Of a DNA stretch of 42,076 bases, positions 29,988 to 36,915 are shown in pieces. Numbering within the stretch: position 1 is the first letter of the stretch; each line of letters begins with the position of its first letter. This DNA is from a virus: the IMG/VR virus record IMGVR_UViG_3300034190_002486, positions 1 through 42,076 of that record, one strand, 5' to 3'. The notes under the pieces were generated by a model. It was not told the DNA's origin. It saw only the letters and a list, made by a program, of their open reading frames with translations, and did no database searches. The translations under genes and the position numbers were made by a program.

Positions 29988-30437
29988 TTACTTTTTTACT
30001 TGTTCGATTGCCTCGTTAGTTTCTTTAATCCAGAATAACTCTTCACGGCTTGATATCTGGATTAGGTCATTAACTTGGTGCTTGTTTTCATCGGTAAGGA
30101 ATAACTTCTTCAACTCAGCAACACTAAATGGCACAACCTCGCCATCAGTATCATGAACATTCCAACCAGTCACGCATGTTTCAAGATAAGCTTCGAGCAT
30201 GGCTGATTCTGCTTGCTCTTGAAATAAAGCCAGCGTCTGCGCCCTTTCTTTAGCAGGTTGAGCCTTTGTTTTCTCACGCAATTCACCCTCGTCCATGCAA
30301 CCAGTTTTAACGGCGGTATTGATTAACAGTTGCTTTTTAAAGTTGCTGCGTAGTGTCGAGATGATATCAATAGTCATGTTATCACCAAGACCAACAGTGT
30401 AAGATTGCATGCCGACTGAGCGGTTAATTTTTATCAT
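29988..30437 (-). CDS. Tail assembly chaperone, G-like
   Basis: 149 residues between the tail tube and tape measure genes. Its last codons are GTA AAA AAG TAA, a classic slippery stop arrangement. Middle part VNTAVKTGCMDEGELREKTK-like helices and a C-terminal ISSREELFWIKETNEAIEQVKK. The chaperone role rests on location, length and the frameshift signal. Its start overlaps the Lar stop (ATGA), so it is coupled to the anti-restriction gene. Confidence 0.75.
   Translation of the reverse strand: MIKINRSVGMQSYTVGLGDNMTIDIISTLRSNFKKQLLINTAVKTGCMDEGELREKTKAQPAKERAQTLALFQEQAESAMLEAYLETCVTGWNVHDTDGEVVPFSVAELKKLFLTDENKHQVNDLIQISSREELFWIKETNEAIEQVKK
29991..29997 (-). other. Programmed -1 frameshift site A-AAA-AAG
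   Basis: Slippery heptamer in the correct phase immediately before the G stop codon (29988-29990). After the slip the next codons (GTA ATT GAG) lead without a stop into the frame of 29641-29967. This is the canonical E. coli-type -1 site used by tail chaperone genes. Confidence 0.85.
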
Positions 30438-30622
30438 ACTCTTTTGTTCCAGTTATCAATTGCTCTTAGTTTTTGCTTGAATATTTGGCACGACGTTTGT
30501 TCAAGAGTTATAGCCATAACCTCAGCGCCACAGCAAGAGCAAAAAACAGACCAGCCTTTTGCAACTCTAGCCATCTTTGCATCATGACCACAAAATGGAC
30601 ACGGTTTTAGTTTTTCACTCAT
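30434..30622 (-). CDS. Lar-like restriction alleviation protein
   Basis: 62 residues matching the Lar family: LKPCPFCG (Cys8, Cys11), CSCCGA (Cys28, Cys31) and AIDNWNKR at the end. The two CxxC pairs form a small zinc ribbon. Lar of the Rac prophage relieves type I restriction by modulating the host enzyme. ATG 30622 is chosen, not the longer reading from 30706. It has AGAGGAAA upstream and lies exactly 30 nt after the -10 of a CRP-type promoter that would otherwise be inside the gene. It is coupled to the tail chaperone gene. Confidence 0.85.
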   Translation of the reverse strand: MSEKLKPCPFCGHDAKMARVAKGWSVFCSCCGAEVMAITLEQTSCQIFKQKLRAIDNWNKRV

Positions 30623-30652
30623 CTTAATTTCCTCTATGTTTTCGATATGCAA

Positions 30653-30694
30653 ATCATAATAAATCCCGCGCCAAAGTAAAGCGACCGCCGTCAC
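30653..30694 (-). promoter_or_regulatory. CRP-type class II promoter for Lar (one operator mismatch)
   Basis: Operator GCGACCGCCGTCAC (30681-30694) is centred at -41.5 from the -10 TATGAT (30658-30653), 30 nt from ATG 30622. One half-site differs by one base. Confidence 0.8.
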
Positions 30695-30711
30695 ACTTTT
30701 GCACATGCAAT

Positions 30712-30734
30712 AAAAAAGGGACTCGAAAGCCCCC
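30712..30734 (-). terminator. Terminator after HNH gene, UUCG tetraloop
   Basis: On the minus strand GGGGCU-UUCG-AGUCCC forms six pairs (one G-U) closed by a UUCG loop, followed by six U. It separates the HNH gene from the Lar promoter. Confidence 0.8.
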
Positions 30735-30739
30735 TTGAT

Positions 30740-31285
30740 TTATCTTTTGCCGTGCGTCTCGCTAAAACGCCCATCAAATTCAACAGCTTTGACTCTTGCT
30801 TTAACGGCTTCGTCAAAATCAGAATATATACCAATATAGTTCCCGTTTATTTTTGCTATCCACTTCCTTTGATTTGTGTTCCAGTGAACTCCGGTAACGC
30901 CAGATTTGTTTGATTTCATTTTTCTTTTATTTCTGGCGTTATCTTGCCTGTTTGATTTTCTCAGGTTTTCTATGGAGTTATTCAAGCCATTACCATCAAT
31001 ATGATCAACTTCTTCTGGTAAAACGCCGTGATAATGGAGGAATGCAAGCCTATGAGCGCCGTAACTATAACCAAAGAAAGATATAAATAAGTAGTCTAGA
31101 CCTTCTGTTTTCTCGCTCTTTCTGACCCATCCAGCAATCTTGCCGGAATACTTGGTGTTCCAAGTCCTACATGCTCTTAAGGTTTTAAATGTTTCTAGAG
31201 GTCTTTCTTTCCATGTTAGATTGCCACTTTCTGGATCGTAATCCATGCACTTCTTTAAGTATTCTTGAGATGGGTATTTTTTCAT
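30740..31285 (-). CDS. HNH homing endonuclease with AP2 domain
   Basis: Start at 31285. 181 residues with HRLAFLHYHGVLPEEVDHIDGNGLNNSIENLRKSNRQDNARNKR (HNH core, about 71-115) and SGVTGVHWNTNQRKWIAKI...AVKAR (AP2 DNA-binding domain, about 121-165). Such free-standing phage endonucleases cut intron- or gene-less alleles and spread by recombination. It lies right after the tail tube gene. The ribosome site is weak and no dedicated promoter is clear, as is usual for selfish inserts. Confidence 0.85.
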   Translation of the reverse strand: MKKYPSQEYLKKCMDYDPESGNLTWKERPLETFKTLRACRTWNTKYSGKIAGWVRKSEKTEGLDYLFISFFGYSYGAHRLAFLHYHGVLPEEVDHIDGNGLNNSIENLRKSNRQDNARNKRKMKSNKSGVTGVHWNTNQRKWIAKINGNYIGIYSDFDEAVKARVKAVEFDGRFSETHGKR

Positions 31286-31405
31286 AACTATCACCGTAGT
31301 TGCACCGATTGAGGATTGCGGCAAGATGGTCGGTGAACCATCCGTTCGGGAGCTAACCTAGCCGCATTTATTTATTTTACTGCTTTTTAATGTGAACTTC
31401 CACCA

Positions 31406-32539
31406 CTAGAAATAGGTTAGTGATACCTGACCTACAAATTTTAGCCCTAGAGACGTAATCAAAGCACCGGACTCTGGAGGACTGTCCACTGTAGTGGCTT
31501 TGCACTTTCCGCTAACTACCATTCGTTTATCTTCGGTAACATCGTAAAGCACGTAGGCGAAGTCAAATAGAACCTGTGAATCCGCTAGCATATCAAACTC
31601 GTACGGGTCTGACTTCAGGTTATACAAAGAAGCAGAACCAGTAATAATTGGATCACCATAAGCAAGCGCACATGCACCTTCTTGGCCGATAGCCTTGTTC
31701 TCCGCGCCCTGATTATCAATCGAGAACTCAAGAGACTGCGCGAAACACTTACGCTTAGCACCATTGAACCAGATTGACTCAACACCTTTCACAGAGCCTA
31801 ATACCTCACTTAACGGGTAGTCAACATCAGGCTCTTGCGTTGGTTGGTCTGTACCTTCCTGTAGAGTCAAGCCTGTCATTGTGTAGGTTTCAGTTAAGAT
31901 TGACTCAGATGCAAGACTTTGCGTGTAACTGAACACTTCCACGCCTTCAAACGTGCGGTAATAAGTTTGCGGAGTATCACCTGCTTGGTTAGTACCTTCA
32001 GCGCGACGTTGCAGCATGAAGTTGATTTCATTGTCGGCAGTGGTGTGTTTCTCTGCGTTTAATTCCGTGCCAGTTTCATCTTGCGTTAGACCAGCAACGA
32101 GCAATTCCGTAGCAGTACCGTCAGCAGATGCAAACACCGTTACCGTGTCACCACTATTCAGAACAAAACCCGCATAGTCACCCGCTTTGATCGCCGTGTA
32201 ATCCGCACCAGACATGGTTGTCGTTGCATGCGTATAAACCAACGAGCCAGTGATAGCCACCGGTACTGGTGTGTAAGCCTGTAGCGCGCCCTGACGTAGT
32301 TTTTTGTAATGGTCTGACAATCGGATATTAGCCGACAAATCACCGCTTACAGACGTACCAGTGATTACAGAATCCTTTGATGAACGCTCACGAATCATCG
32401 TGTCGTCATCGGTGTACGTGCGGTTTAATTGAAAGTTACCACTAGAGCGCGGCAATTCATTGTAAGCGACTTGTGTAATATCAGTAGGCTGCTCACCAAT
32501 CCAAAAGGATACGTCGCGGCCATTTAAGTATCTAGACAT
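31406..32539 (-). CDS. Major tail tube protein
   Basis: 377 residues. N-terminus GRDVSFWIGEQ...YNELPRSSGNFQLNRTYTDDD, then a beta-rich body with a Gly/Thr/Asp-rich inserted middle and GSASLYNLKSDPYEFDMLADS near 305-325. This is typical of phage tail tube proteins of the N15/lambda V type. Order terminator protein-tube-chaperones-tape measure agrees. The strongest extended -10 of the window (TGGTATAAT, 32570-32578) precedes it at 30 nt with a CGGAG ribosome site, as expected for a highly expressed structural gene. Confidence 0.8.
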   Translation of the reverse strand: MSRYLNGRDVSFWIGEQPTDITQVAYNELPRSSGNFQLNRTYTDDDTMIRERSSKDSVITGTSVSGDLSANIRLSDHYKKLRQGALQAYTPVPVAITGSLVYTHATTTMSGADYTAIKAGDYAGFVLNSGDTVTVFASADGTATELLVAGLTQDETGTELNAEKHTTADNEINFMLQRRAEGTNQAGDTPQTYYRTFEGVEVFSYTQSLASESILTETYTMTGLTLQEGTDQPTQEPDVDYPLSEVLGSVKGVESIWFNGAKRKCFAQSLEFSIDNQGAENKAIGQEGACALAYGDPIITGSASLYNLKSDPYEFDMLADSQVLFDFAYVLYDVTEDKRMVVSGKCKATTVDSPPESGALITSLGLKFVGQVSLTYF

Positions 32540-32569
32540 TTTTTATCTCCGGAGTTGTCTTGTGGTGTG

Positions 32570-32578
32570 ATTATACCA
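32570..32578 (-). promoter_or_regulatory. Late extended -10 promoter (tail tube)
   Basis: TGGTATAAT on the minus strand is a perfect TGnTATAAT extended -10, ending 30 nt before ATG 32539. No CRP-type operator and no clear -35. Confidence 0.7.
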
Positions 32579-32984
32579 AATCGTAATCACAAATATAATC
32601 GATGCTCAATCTGGAAACATGAGTGCCATCATCGAAGTAACCAGCGTTTTGATTTACCTCTGTTACCCATGCTTTAACGCTGTTATATGCCAAGTTATTA
32701 AACAGTGGCAATGCAAGCCGTGTAAGCTCGTCAGCGACTAGATAAGCCCTATCATCTGGCACATGTATATCTAGCGTCATTAAACCTTGCTCAAGACGCC
32801 TCTTGCTTTCTGATAGTTCAACTTCTGTAGTGGTTGGTGCGCCATAAATGCGAATGTAACAACCCGCATACTGACCAGTAGAAGGGATGGTTGGTTGCGG
32901 CGCGTTAACATAAACAACCGGCGTTGCCGTCCAGTTCGCGCTCACGTATTCGCTAATCTCTTTAAGTGCGTTAATGTAACTCAT
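32571..32984 (-). CDS. Tail terminator / completion protein
   Basis: 137 residues, position between the HK97 gp10-like gene and the tube gene. VVYVNAPQPTIPSTGQYAGCYIRI and a later LDIHVPDDRAYLVADELTRLALPLF follow the pattern of lambda U-type and related tail terminators that cap the tube. Family assignment is by context and overall pattern. Confidence 0.65.
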   Translation of the reverse strand: MSYINALKEISEYVSANWTATPVVYVNAPQPTIPSTGQYAGCYIRIYGAPTTTEVELSESKRRLEQGLMTLDIHVPDDRAYLVADELTRLALPLFNNLAYNSVKAWVTEVNQNAGYFDDGTHVSRLSIDYICDYDLV

Positions 32985-33457
32985 CGACCTTTACTCCTTT
33001 CTAGTGCTGCTTTGATGCCTGGACGCGTAATGCCATTTGGCGCTTGCTTCGAGAATCCACCCTCTGATAGCTTTTCGTATATCGGAGTTATCGGGTTTGC
33101 TCTTGTGCCTGTCTCGTTGGTTCGACTGCCTACTTTTACAGGGTTTGGATAGAGTCCTGTATCGATAACGTTAGCATAATCAATGTTATTCTGAATTATG
33201 ATGTAGTCTATATCTGCGCCCTTCTTCAGCGCTCGCTTAATTACCGCCTGACCAAGTTTGTACGGGTCACTTGCAATCTCATCACGTGTCCTTGTTGTCT
33301 CCTTGTTAATTGTGACTAACCAGTTGTTGCGGAACCGACCAGTATCAACGGGACTTAGATTCACGAACTCAGATAAACAGTTCATGGCCAGTTCCTCAAC
33401 ATCATAATCAACCTCATCCTGTAGCCATTTCGCTGCACCATCAAATTGATTGCTCAT
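32981..33457 (-). CDS. HK97 gp10-like tail completion / connector protein
   Basis: 158 residues with LSPVDTGRFRNNW (about 34-46), the hallmark of HK97 gp10/minor tail Z proteins at the head-tail joint. C-terminal basic (KAALERSKGR). ATGA-type overlaps on both sides with connector and terminator genes. Confidence 0.8.
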   Translation of the reverse strand: MSNQFDGAAKWLQDEVDYDVEELAMNCLSEFVNLSPVDTGRFRNNWLVTINKETTRTRDEIASDPYKLGQAVIKRALKKGADIDYIIIQNNIDYANVIDTGLYPNPVKVGSRTNETGTRANPITPIYEKLSEGGFSKQAPNGITRPGIKAALERSKGR

Positions 33458-33819
33458 AACGGCCTCACGTGAATCATAGTGACGATGTACTTAGGCGGCC
33501 TATCTACGCCCTTAATTGACCAGTGTTGACCCAAATCATCTACAGCGGTTGTATTCTGGCTAAACGTGAAACCTTCGTACTCGTCATTCCTAACCAACAA
33601 AGAAGCATCCCCCGTTTGCACAGCACCTTGAACCTCTCGACTTGAAAAGTACCTAACCAGCGCTCGACCTTGCTTTGTTTCCTGTGTTGGATTGGGATTC
33701 GATGGCGACCAATCACCCGCCGGATTGCTAAAAGTGAAGTTTTCGCCCGGGTCTTGACCAATGTCAAACTCGTTAAATAGCTCGGTCAACTCCTCAAATT
33801 CTTGTCTTGTTTTGCTCAT
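33454..33819 (-). CDS. Head-tail connector protein
   Basis: 121 residues upstream of the gp10-like gene. Beta-rich with YFSSREVQGAVQTGDASLLVRNDEYEGFTF and a C-terminal YIVTMIHVRPL strand, as in head closure or stopper proteins. The specific family is not certain. A TATAAT -10 (33851-33856, minus) lies 31 nt upstream, at the edge of divergent region B. Confidence 0.6.
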   Translation of the reverse strand: MSKTRQEFEELTELFNEFDIGQDPGENFTFSNPAGDWSPSNPNPTQETKQGRALVRYFSSREVQGAVQTGDASLLVRNDEYEGFTFSQNTTAVDDLGQHWSIKGVDRPPKYIVTMIHVRPL

Positions 33820-33834
33820 ACTCTAAACCATCAG

Positions 33835-34165
33835 TTTTAACGTGTTATTCATTATACATTACGCGCAAGACGCAATTTGCGAGTGAATTTGCACCCCTAC
33901 TCGCATTTTAGTTTCTTATTAAAATCATGCACTTAGCTGAGTTTATGCACTTTTGCGACTTATGCACCCCCTAGGGCGTATGTACTTGCATTTTAGGTCG
34001 CGCAATCAGTAGGGTGTAAAAACCTGTATAGGTATATGTATATTTGTATTTTATAGTTATTTATTTAAGAGAGCCCTTACGTGGCAAGGGCTGCGAGCGT
34101 TTTGAGAAAATGCGACCCCTAGTGCAAATCACTCGCAAAAATGCAATTAAACACTGTTTTATTAG
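33835..34165. other. Divergent intergenic region B: same motifs as region A
   Basis: No ORF is visible. Many copies of TGCGA/TGCAC/ACTCGCA-type words occur on both strands, including TGCACCCCTACTCGCA (near 33891), TGCACCCCCTAGGG (near 33964) and TGCGACCCCTAGTGCA (near 34110). They share TGC-CCCCTA cores with region A. An AT-rich box lies at about 34030-34075 and a hairpin AGCCCTT/AAGGGCT (34076-34096) without a U-run. The -10 of the leftward connector operon (33851-33856) lies inside. Confidence 0.6.
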
Positions 34166-34169
34166 ATAT

Positions 34170-34211
34170 GTGAGATTCGTCACAGTAGTTTGGGTGGTAA
34201 GTGGTTAGAAT
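34170..34211 (+). promoter_or_regulatory. CRP-type class II promoter
   Basis: Operator GTGAGATTCGTCAC (34170-34183, full TGTGA-N6-TCACA) is centred at -41.5 from the -10 TAGAAT (34206-34211), which ends 30 nt before ATG 34242. No terminator hairpin is present, as no plus-strand gene lies upstream. Confidence 0.88.
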
Positions 34212-34241
34212 GGGTTCAACTTAAATGAAGAGGAAATAAAC

Positions 34242-34472
34242 ATGAAAAATTGGATTAGCGTGCACGACATTGAACCAAACGCGAACGAGCCCGTACTTTG
34301 TATTGGATGCAACGAAGAAGGTGAGTTTTTAGCGCCAGTGGTGGCAACCCTACATGATGATGGGAAGTTTATTATCGGATACAGATTTTATGGAGATCGA
34401 GCAATTGGGTTCTTCGTTGAAACTAACGTAACACACTGGATGCCGTTGCCTGAACTGCCAATTGAGGACTAA
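34242..34472 (+). CDS. DUF551 protein (76 aa)
   Basis: NWISVHDIEPNANEPVLCIG at the start and VTHWMPLPELP at the end are the two diagnostic blocks of DUF551, a small family common in phages of gram-negative bacteria and of unknown function. First gene of a five-gene accessory operon. GAGGAAA ribosome site. Confidence 0.88.
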   Translation: MKNWISVHDIEPNANEPVLCIGCNEEGEFLAPVVATLHDDGKFIIGYRFYGDRAIGFFVETNVTHWMPLPELPIED

Positions 34473-34474
34473 CC

Positions 34475-34654
34475 ATGCCAACACTATCAGTAAACACAAA
34501 AAGCGGCTTATACGCGCACATAGAGCTCATAGTTGAACGTTACGGCAATGATGCAAGGGTTATGCATGATAACCATCCACATTTGATTGTGAGCGCATCT
34601 AGAAGCAAAAAGCCGCACCATGTTGACATTAGCCTAAAGAGAATTGAACCATGA
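34475..34654 (+). CDS. Hypothetical protein (59 aa)
   Basis: ATG 34475, 2 nt after the DUF551 stop; the end overlaps the next start (ATGA). His-rich, basic C-terminus (HLIVSASRSKKPHHVDISLKRIEP). No family recognised. Confidence 0.65.
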   Translation: MPTLSVNTKSGLYAHIELIVERYGNDARVMHDNHPHLIVSASRSKKPHHVDISLKRIEP

Positions 34655-35037
34655 CCAAGGGCGACATTATAATCAGCTTCTTTCTTGAGCACGAGGGGGT
34701 TGAAGTTGAAATGTCAGAGGTTGTATCTGGTACAGGATTGCAACCACAACAGATAGCAACGACAATCTGGTGGCTTAATAACACTGGAAAGATAAATGGA
34801 CTTGTACGGCTGCGTAAGGGCGTCTATTGCTTTAAGCCCAAGTTCGATATTAAAAAACATAGAAGTCACGCTGAGATTGCGTATGAGGCGCTTAAAGAGA
34901 ATGATAGACTTAAGCCCGAACAGTTAGCGGAGATTGTTGATGTTCCAGAGTCTTATGTTTATCAGGTGATCAAACTGGTCAAGCAAAAGTACGGCGTTAA
35001 AATTAAACGACAAGTAACATACGAGGTGGTTAAATGA
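34651..35037 (+). CDS. Protein with two winged-helix-like units (128 aa)
   Basis: Two similar halves: about 3-60 (GDIIISFFLEHEGVEVEMSEVVSGTGLQPQQIATTIWWLNNTGKI...GVYCF) and about 70-120 (AEIAYEALKENDRLKPEQLAEIVDVPESYVYQVIKLV). Each has the helix-turn-helix plus wing pattern. It is probably a DNA-binding regulator of the accessory operon or of nearby region B. Coupled to both neighbours. Confidence 0.7.
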   Translation: MTKGDIIISFFLEHEGVEVEMSEVVSGTGLQPQQIATTIWWLNNTGKINGLVRLRKGVYCFKPKFDIKKHRSHAEIAYEALKENDRLKPEQLAEIVDVPESYVYQVIKLVKQKYGVKIKRQVTYEVVK

Positions 35038-35156
35038 GTGACGCGCGCAAGAATAGGGGAACTGGCAATGGCGGAGATGCCTACCGAAGCAGTTCATTTT
35101 GGGATTCAATCGAAAAGAAGAAAAAACAGCAACAGAAAGATAAGGATGGGAAGTGA
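35034..35156 (+). CDS. Small basic protein (40 aa)
   Basis: ATG 35034 overlaps the stop of the winged-helix gene (ATGA), and its stop overlaps the next start (TGATG). Gly/Ser-rich then Lys/Gln-rich (EKKKKQQQKDKDGK). No domain. Overlaps on both sides support it. Confidence 0.6.
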   Translation: MSDARKNRGTGNGGDAYRSSSFWDSIEKKKKQQQKDKDGK

Positions 35157-35470
35157 TGGGTAGAGTTCTACTTAAAAGTATAGACAGAAAAGAGCCAGAC
35201 GGGTGCTGGGATGATGGAGAAGTAACAGCCGTTATCAATGTAAAGGTTCCATTAAATAACTCAACATCACTAGACCAAGACATGACAGTGCAACGTGTCG
35301 GTGGCAAGTGGGTTGCAACGATTGAATTTGACTCATTCCCAAGCCAAGAAACACCAGAAGAAGCTGTTGATAAGTTGGGGCAATGGTTACTTGCGCTGTC
35401 AAAAGGCGTAGAGGGTAGAAATATAAAGCACCTAAAGCTAGGTGAGCTGTTTAAGGTTAAGAATATATAA
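35156..35470 (+). CDS. Hypothetical protein (104 aa)
   Basis: ATG 35156 preferred to an upstream GTG, as it shares a base with the preceding stop. Alternating beta strands then a helix (SQETPEEAVDKLGQWLLALSKGVEGRNIKHLKLGELF), an arrangement reminiscent of small antitoxin-like or HicB-like folds, but the match is too weak to name. Last gene before a terminator. Confidence 0.68.
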   Translation: MGRVLLKSIDRKEPDGCWDDGEVTAVINVKVPLNNSTSLDQDMTVQRVGGKWVATIEFDSFPSQETPEEAVDKLGQWLLALSKGVEGRNIKHLKLGELFKVKNI

Positions 35471-35474
35471 AACT

Positions 35475-35501
35475 AAGCCTCCAATCACGGAGGCTTTTTT
35501 T
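35475..35501 (+). terminator. Terminator between convergent genes
   Basis: AAGCCTCC/GGAGGCTT perfect 8-bp stem, 6-nt loop, seven T on the plus side. Ends the accessory operon 34242-35470. Confidence 0.88.
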
Positions 35502-36003
35502 ATAGCTTCTTGCAAGTAGTAAACCCGCCAGAGCTTCCACGCGTTAACAAGTCAAACAAATACAACTCAGCGATAGTATCGAAGACTTGGTTTTCTTGGT
35601 CTTCTGGTGATAATCCGCTTGTGTATTCAACCTCTTTGAACATTCCACTCACCAGAGATTTCTTTTCACTCTTAATCGTTGCTCCCGGTGATGTCGATAC
35701 AACGCCCCTAACAACGCCGCTAAGAATTTGAAACGCAATCTCATACGTTGAGTTAATGACTTCACTAGGAACGCTGTCAGACGCGTACAGGCGACCTGTG
35801 TGACTGCCGTATGCATTCTTTCGAGCCCATTCCAGCTCTTGATTGATATCAGCACGCTCACCAATCCATTGAGAGCGATATTTTGAGTCTAGTTTTTTAC
35901 TTGATAGTTCAAGGTTATACGTAATTTGCTCATCGGTATAAGTCGAATAGTCATACCCCGCAGCGTCGCAGTAAAGCTTAAAGTCGGTAATATTGCCGTA
36001 CAT
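35500..36003 (-). CDS. Head-tail adaptor, DnaT-like ssDNA-binding-domain family
   Basis: 167 residues beginning MYGNITDFKLYCDAAGYD, with SSKKLDSKYRSQWIGERADINQELEWARKNAY (about 33-64). This is the pattern of the 'putative DnaT-like ssDNA-binding protein' family found at the head-tail adaptor position in many phages. It is separated from the other connector genes (33819) by the plus-strand accessory operon. An extended -10 TGCTAAAAT lies 36 nt upstream. A CRP-type palindrome (36006-36019) lies 2 nt before the ATG, overlapping the ribosome site. Confidence 0.72.
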   Translation of the reverse strand: MYGNITDFKLYCDAAGYDYSTYTDEQITYNLELSSKKLDSKYRSQWIGERADINQELEWARKNAYGSHTGRLYASDSVPSEVINSTYEIAFQILSGVVRGVVSTSPGATIKSEKKSLVSGMFKEVEYTSGLSPEDQENQVFDTIAELYLFDLLTRGSSGGFTTCKKL

Positions 36004-36005
36004 TT

Positions 36006-36019
36006 GTGATGTTCCTCAC
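36006..36019. promoter_or_regulatory. CRP-type palindrome in leader of adaptor gene
   Basis: GTGATGTTCCTCAC, full match to the operator family, but with no -10 at the expected distance in either direction. On the minus strand it lies between the extended -10 (36040-36048) and ATG 36003, so it would repress rather than activate. Confidence 0.5.
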
Positions 36020-36039
36020 AGTTTTGATTGTCTAGCGGT

Positions 36040-36048
36040 ATTTTAGCA
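36040..36048 (-). promoter_or_regulatory. Putative late extended -10 promoter (adaptor gene)
   Basis: TGCTAAAAT on the minus strand, 36 nt before ATG 36003. Same consensus as the other structural-gene promoters. Confidence 0.5.
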
Positions 36049-36051
36049 CTA

Positions 36052-36291
36052 TTAACCGTTGACGTGATTTGCATCGGTGCTAATATCAATCCCGTAGAAG
36101 AGATGCAGCGAATGTTTCTCCCACCAGTTCCGCAAGCCAAGACGGGTCATCCTTGCCCCGAGTGCGTTCAGGTGCAATTCGTTAGCGCGATGTTTTCTTA
36201 GTTTACATTGCATGGAAAGGGTAGCCACTTTCGCGGTAAGGCTTGACACTCTGGAAGAGACAGAGATAACCACTAAGCACGTTGGTATCAT
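36052..36291 (-). CDS. Doubtful ORF (79 aa) of atypical composition
   Basis: An open frame from ATG 36291 to a stop at 36052. It has a short hydrophobic start, then a basic and Leu/Trp-rich region (GLRNWWEKHSLHLFYGIDI). No ribosome site at this start and none obvious at an internal ATG (36213). Codons such as CGG, GGG, CTC and CTG are commoner than in neighbouring genes. It could be a recently acquired gene, or non-coding RNA sequence upstream of the tRNAs. Confidence 0.3.
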   Translation of the reverse strand: MIPTCLVVISVSSRVSSLTAKVATLSMQCKLRKHRANELHLNALGARMTRLGLRNWWEKHSLHLFYGIDISTDANHVNG

Positions 36292-36339
36292 TAATTTAAG
36301 TATTTTTGTTACGTATAAGGCAGCGTGTTTAGTCGTTAT

Positions 36340-36427
36340 GGATAGTTGACTGAGTGGTTAAAGGTAGCCGGTTGCTAACTGGTCGAGTGGAAACGCTCCA
36401 AGGGTTCAAATCCCTTACTATCCGCCA
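36340..36427 (+). tRNA. tRNA-Ser (GCU)
   Basis: Acceptor arms GGATAGT/ACTATCC, encoded GCCA end, class II long variable arm, GGTTCAAATCC T-arm and anticodon loop TTGCTAA giving GCU (reads AGC/AGU). 88 nt. A weak TATAAG -10 lies about 20 nt upstream. Confidence 0.93.
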
Positions 36428-36433
36428 ATTTTT

Positions 36434-36510
36434 GCACCATTAGTTCAATTGGATAGAGCATCTAACTTCTAATTAGATTGTTGTAGGTTCAAGTCCTACA
36501 TGGTGCGCCA
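36434..36510 (+). tRNA. tRNA-Arg (UCU)
   Basis: Acceptor arms GCACCAT/ATGGTGC with encoded GCCA, T-arm GTAGGTTCAAGTCCTAC, anticodon stem TCTAA/TTAGA and loop CTTCTAA giving UCU (reads AGA/AGG). 77 nt, 6 nt after tRNA-Ser, so the two are co-transcribed. AGA/AGG and AGC codons are used in the phage genes. Confidence 0.94.
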
Positions 36511-36656
36511 AATTAACCCCGTCATAAAACTTACTTTAGTTTGACGTCACTAGATATTTCGTCTTGGCGGGGTTTACCAAACTTAGCAATTAACGTCGCA
36601 TTCCTTCTTGGTCGTTGTCATGCGTTTGTTCAATTCATTGTTGATTGCTAACTACT
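36511..36656 (+). ncRNA. Possible structured RNA downstream of the tRNAs
   Basis: No ORF. Nested pairings are visible: AACCCCG/CGGGGTT (about 36513-36577) around a TGACGTCA palindrome, then TTAGCAAT/ATTGCTAA (about 36584-36652). The segment ends in a terminator at 36657. It could be a small RNA processed from the tRNA transcript, or simply a long 3' trailer. Confidence 0.4.
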
Positions 36657-36679
36657 AACCACCTTTCGGGGTGGTTTTT
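36657..36679 (+). terminator. Terminator of the tRNA transcript
   Basis: AACCACC/GGTGGTT 7-bp stem, 6-nt TTTCGG loop and a T-run. Confidence 0.85.
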
Positions 36680-36698
36680 CTTTATCTAACGCGCACAA

Positions 36699-36736
36699 AA
36701 AAGGGCCCTCCAGTAGCGATAGAAAAGGACCCTCTT
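36699..36736 (-). terminator. Hairpin, possible minus-strand terminator
   Basis: On the minus strand AAGAGGGUCC pairs with GGGCCCUUUU (10 pairs including G-U), followed by U. No minus gene directly upstream is evident. Two more hairpins follow in this gene-free stretch: CTAAACC/GGTTTAG (about 36766-36786) and TAACAGATT/AATCTGTTA (about 36808-36831). Confidence 0.5.
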
Positions 36737-36915
36737 ACCTAACCAGCATCCCAAGCCAATCAGGACTAAACCGTATCAGGGTTTAGCAATGTCACTTCAC
36801 AGCGAGTAACAGATTTAACGCAATCTGTTAACGAGATGGATATCACCTCACCAATGAAACCTAGATTCAATATAGGCGTTATAATTAAAGCCTGTCAAGT
36901 TTAATGGTGGATAAA

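Noticed and set aside
31325-31405. Possible group I intron remnant next to the HNH gene
   Set aside because: Some pairing (GCGGC/GCCGC) is visible, but no recognisable P7/P3 core, and the tail tube gene is intact without a split, so a free-standing endonuclease explains the data.
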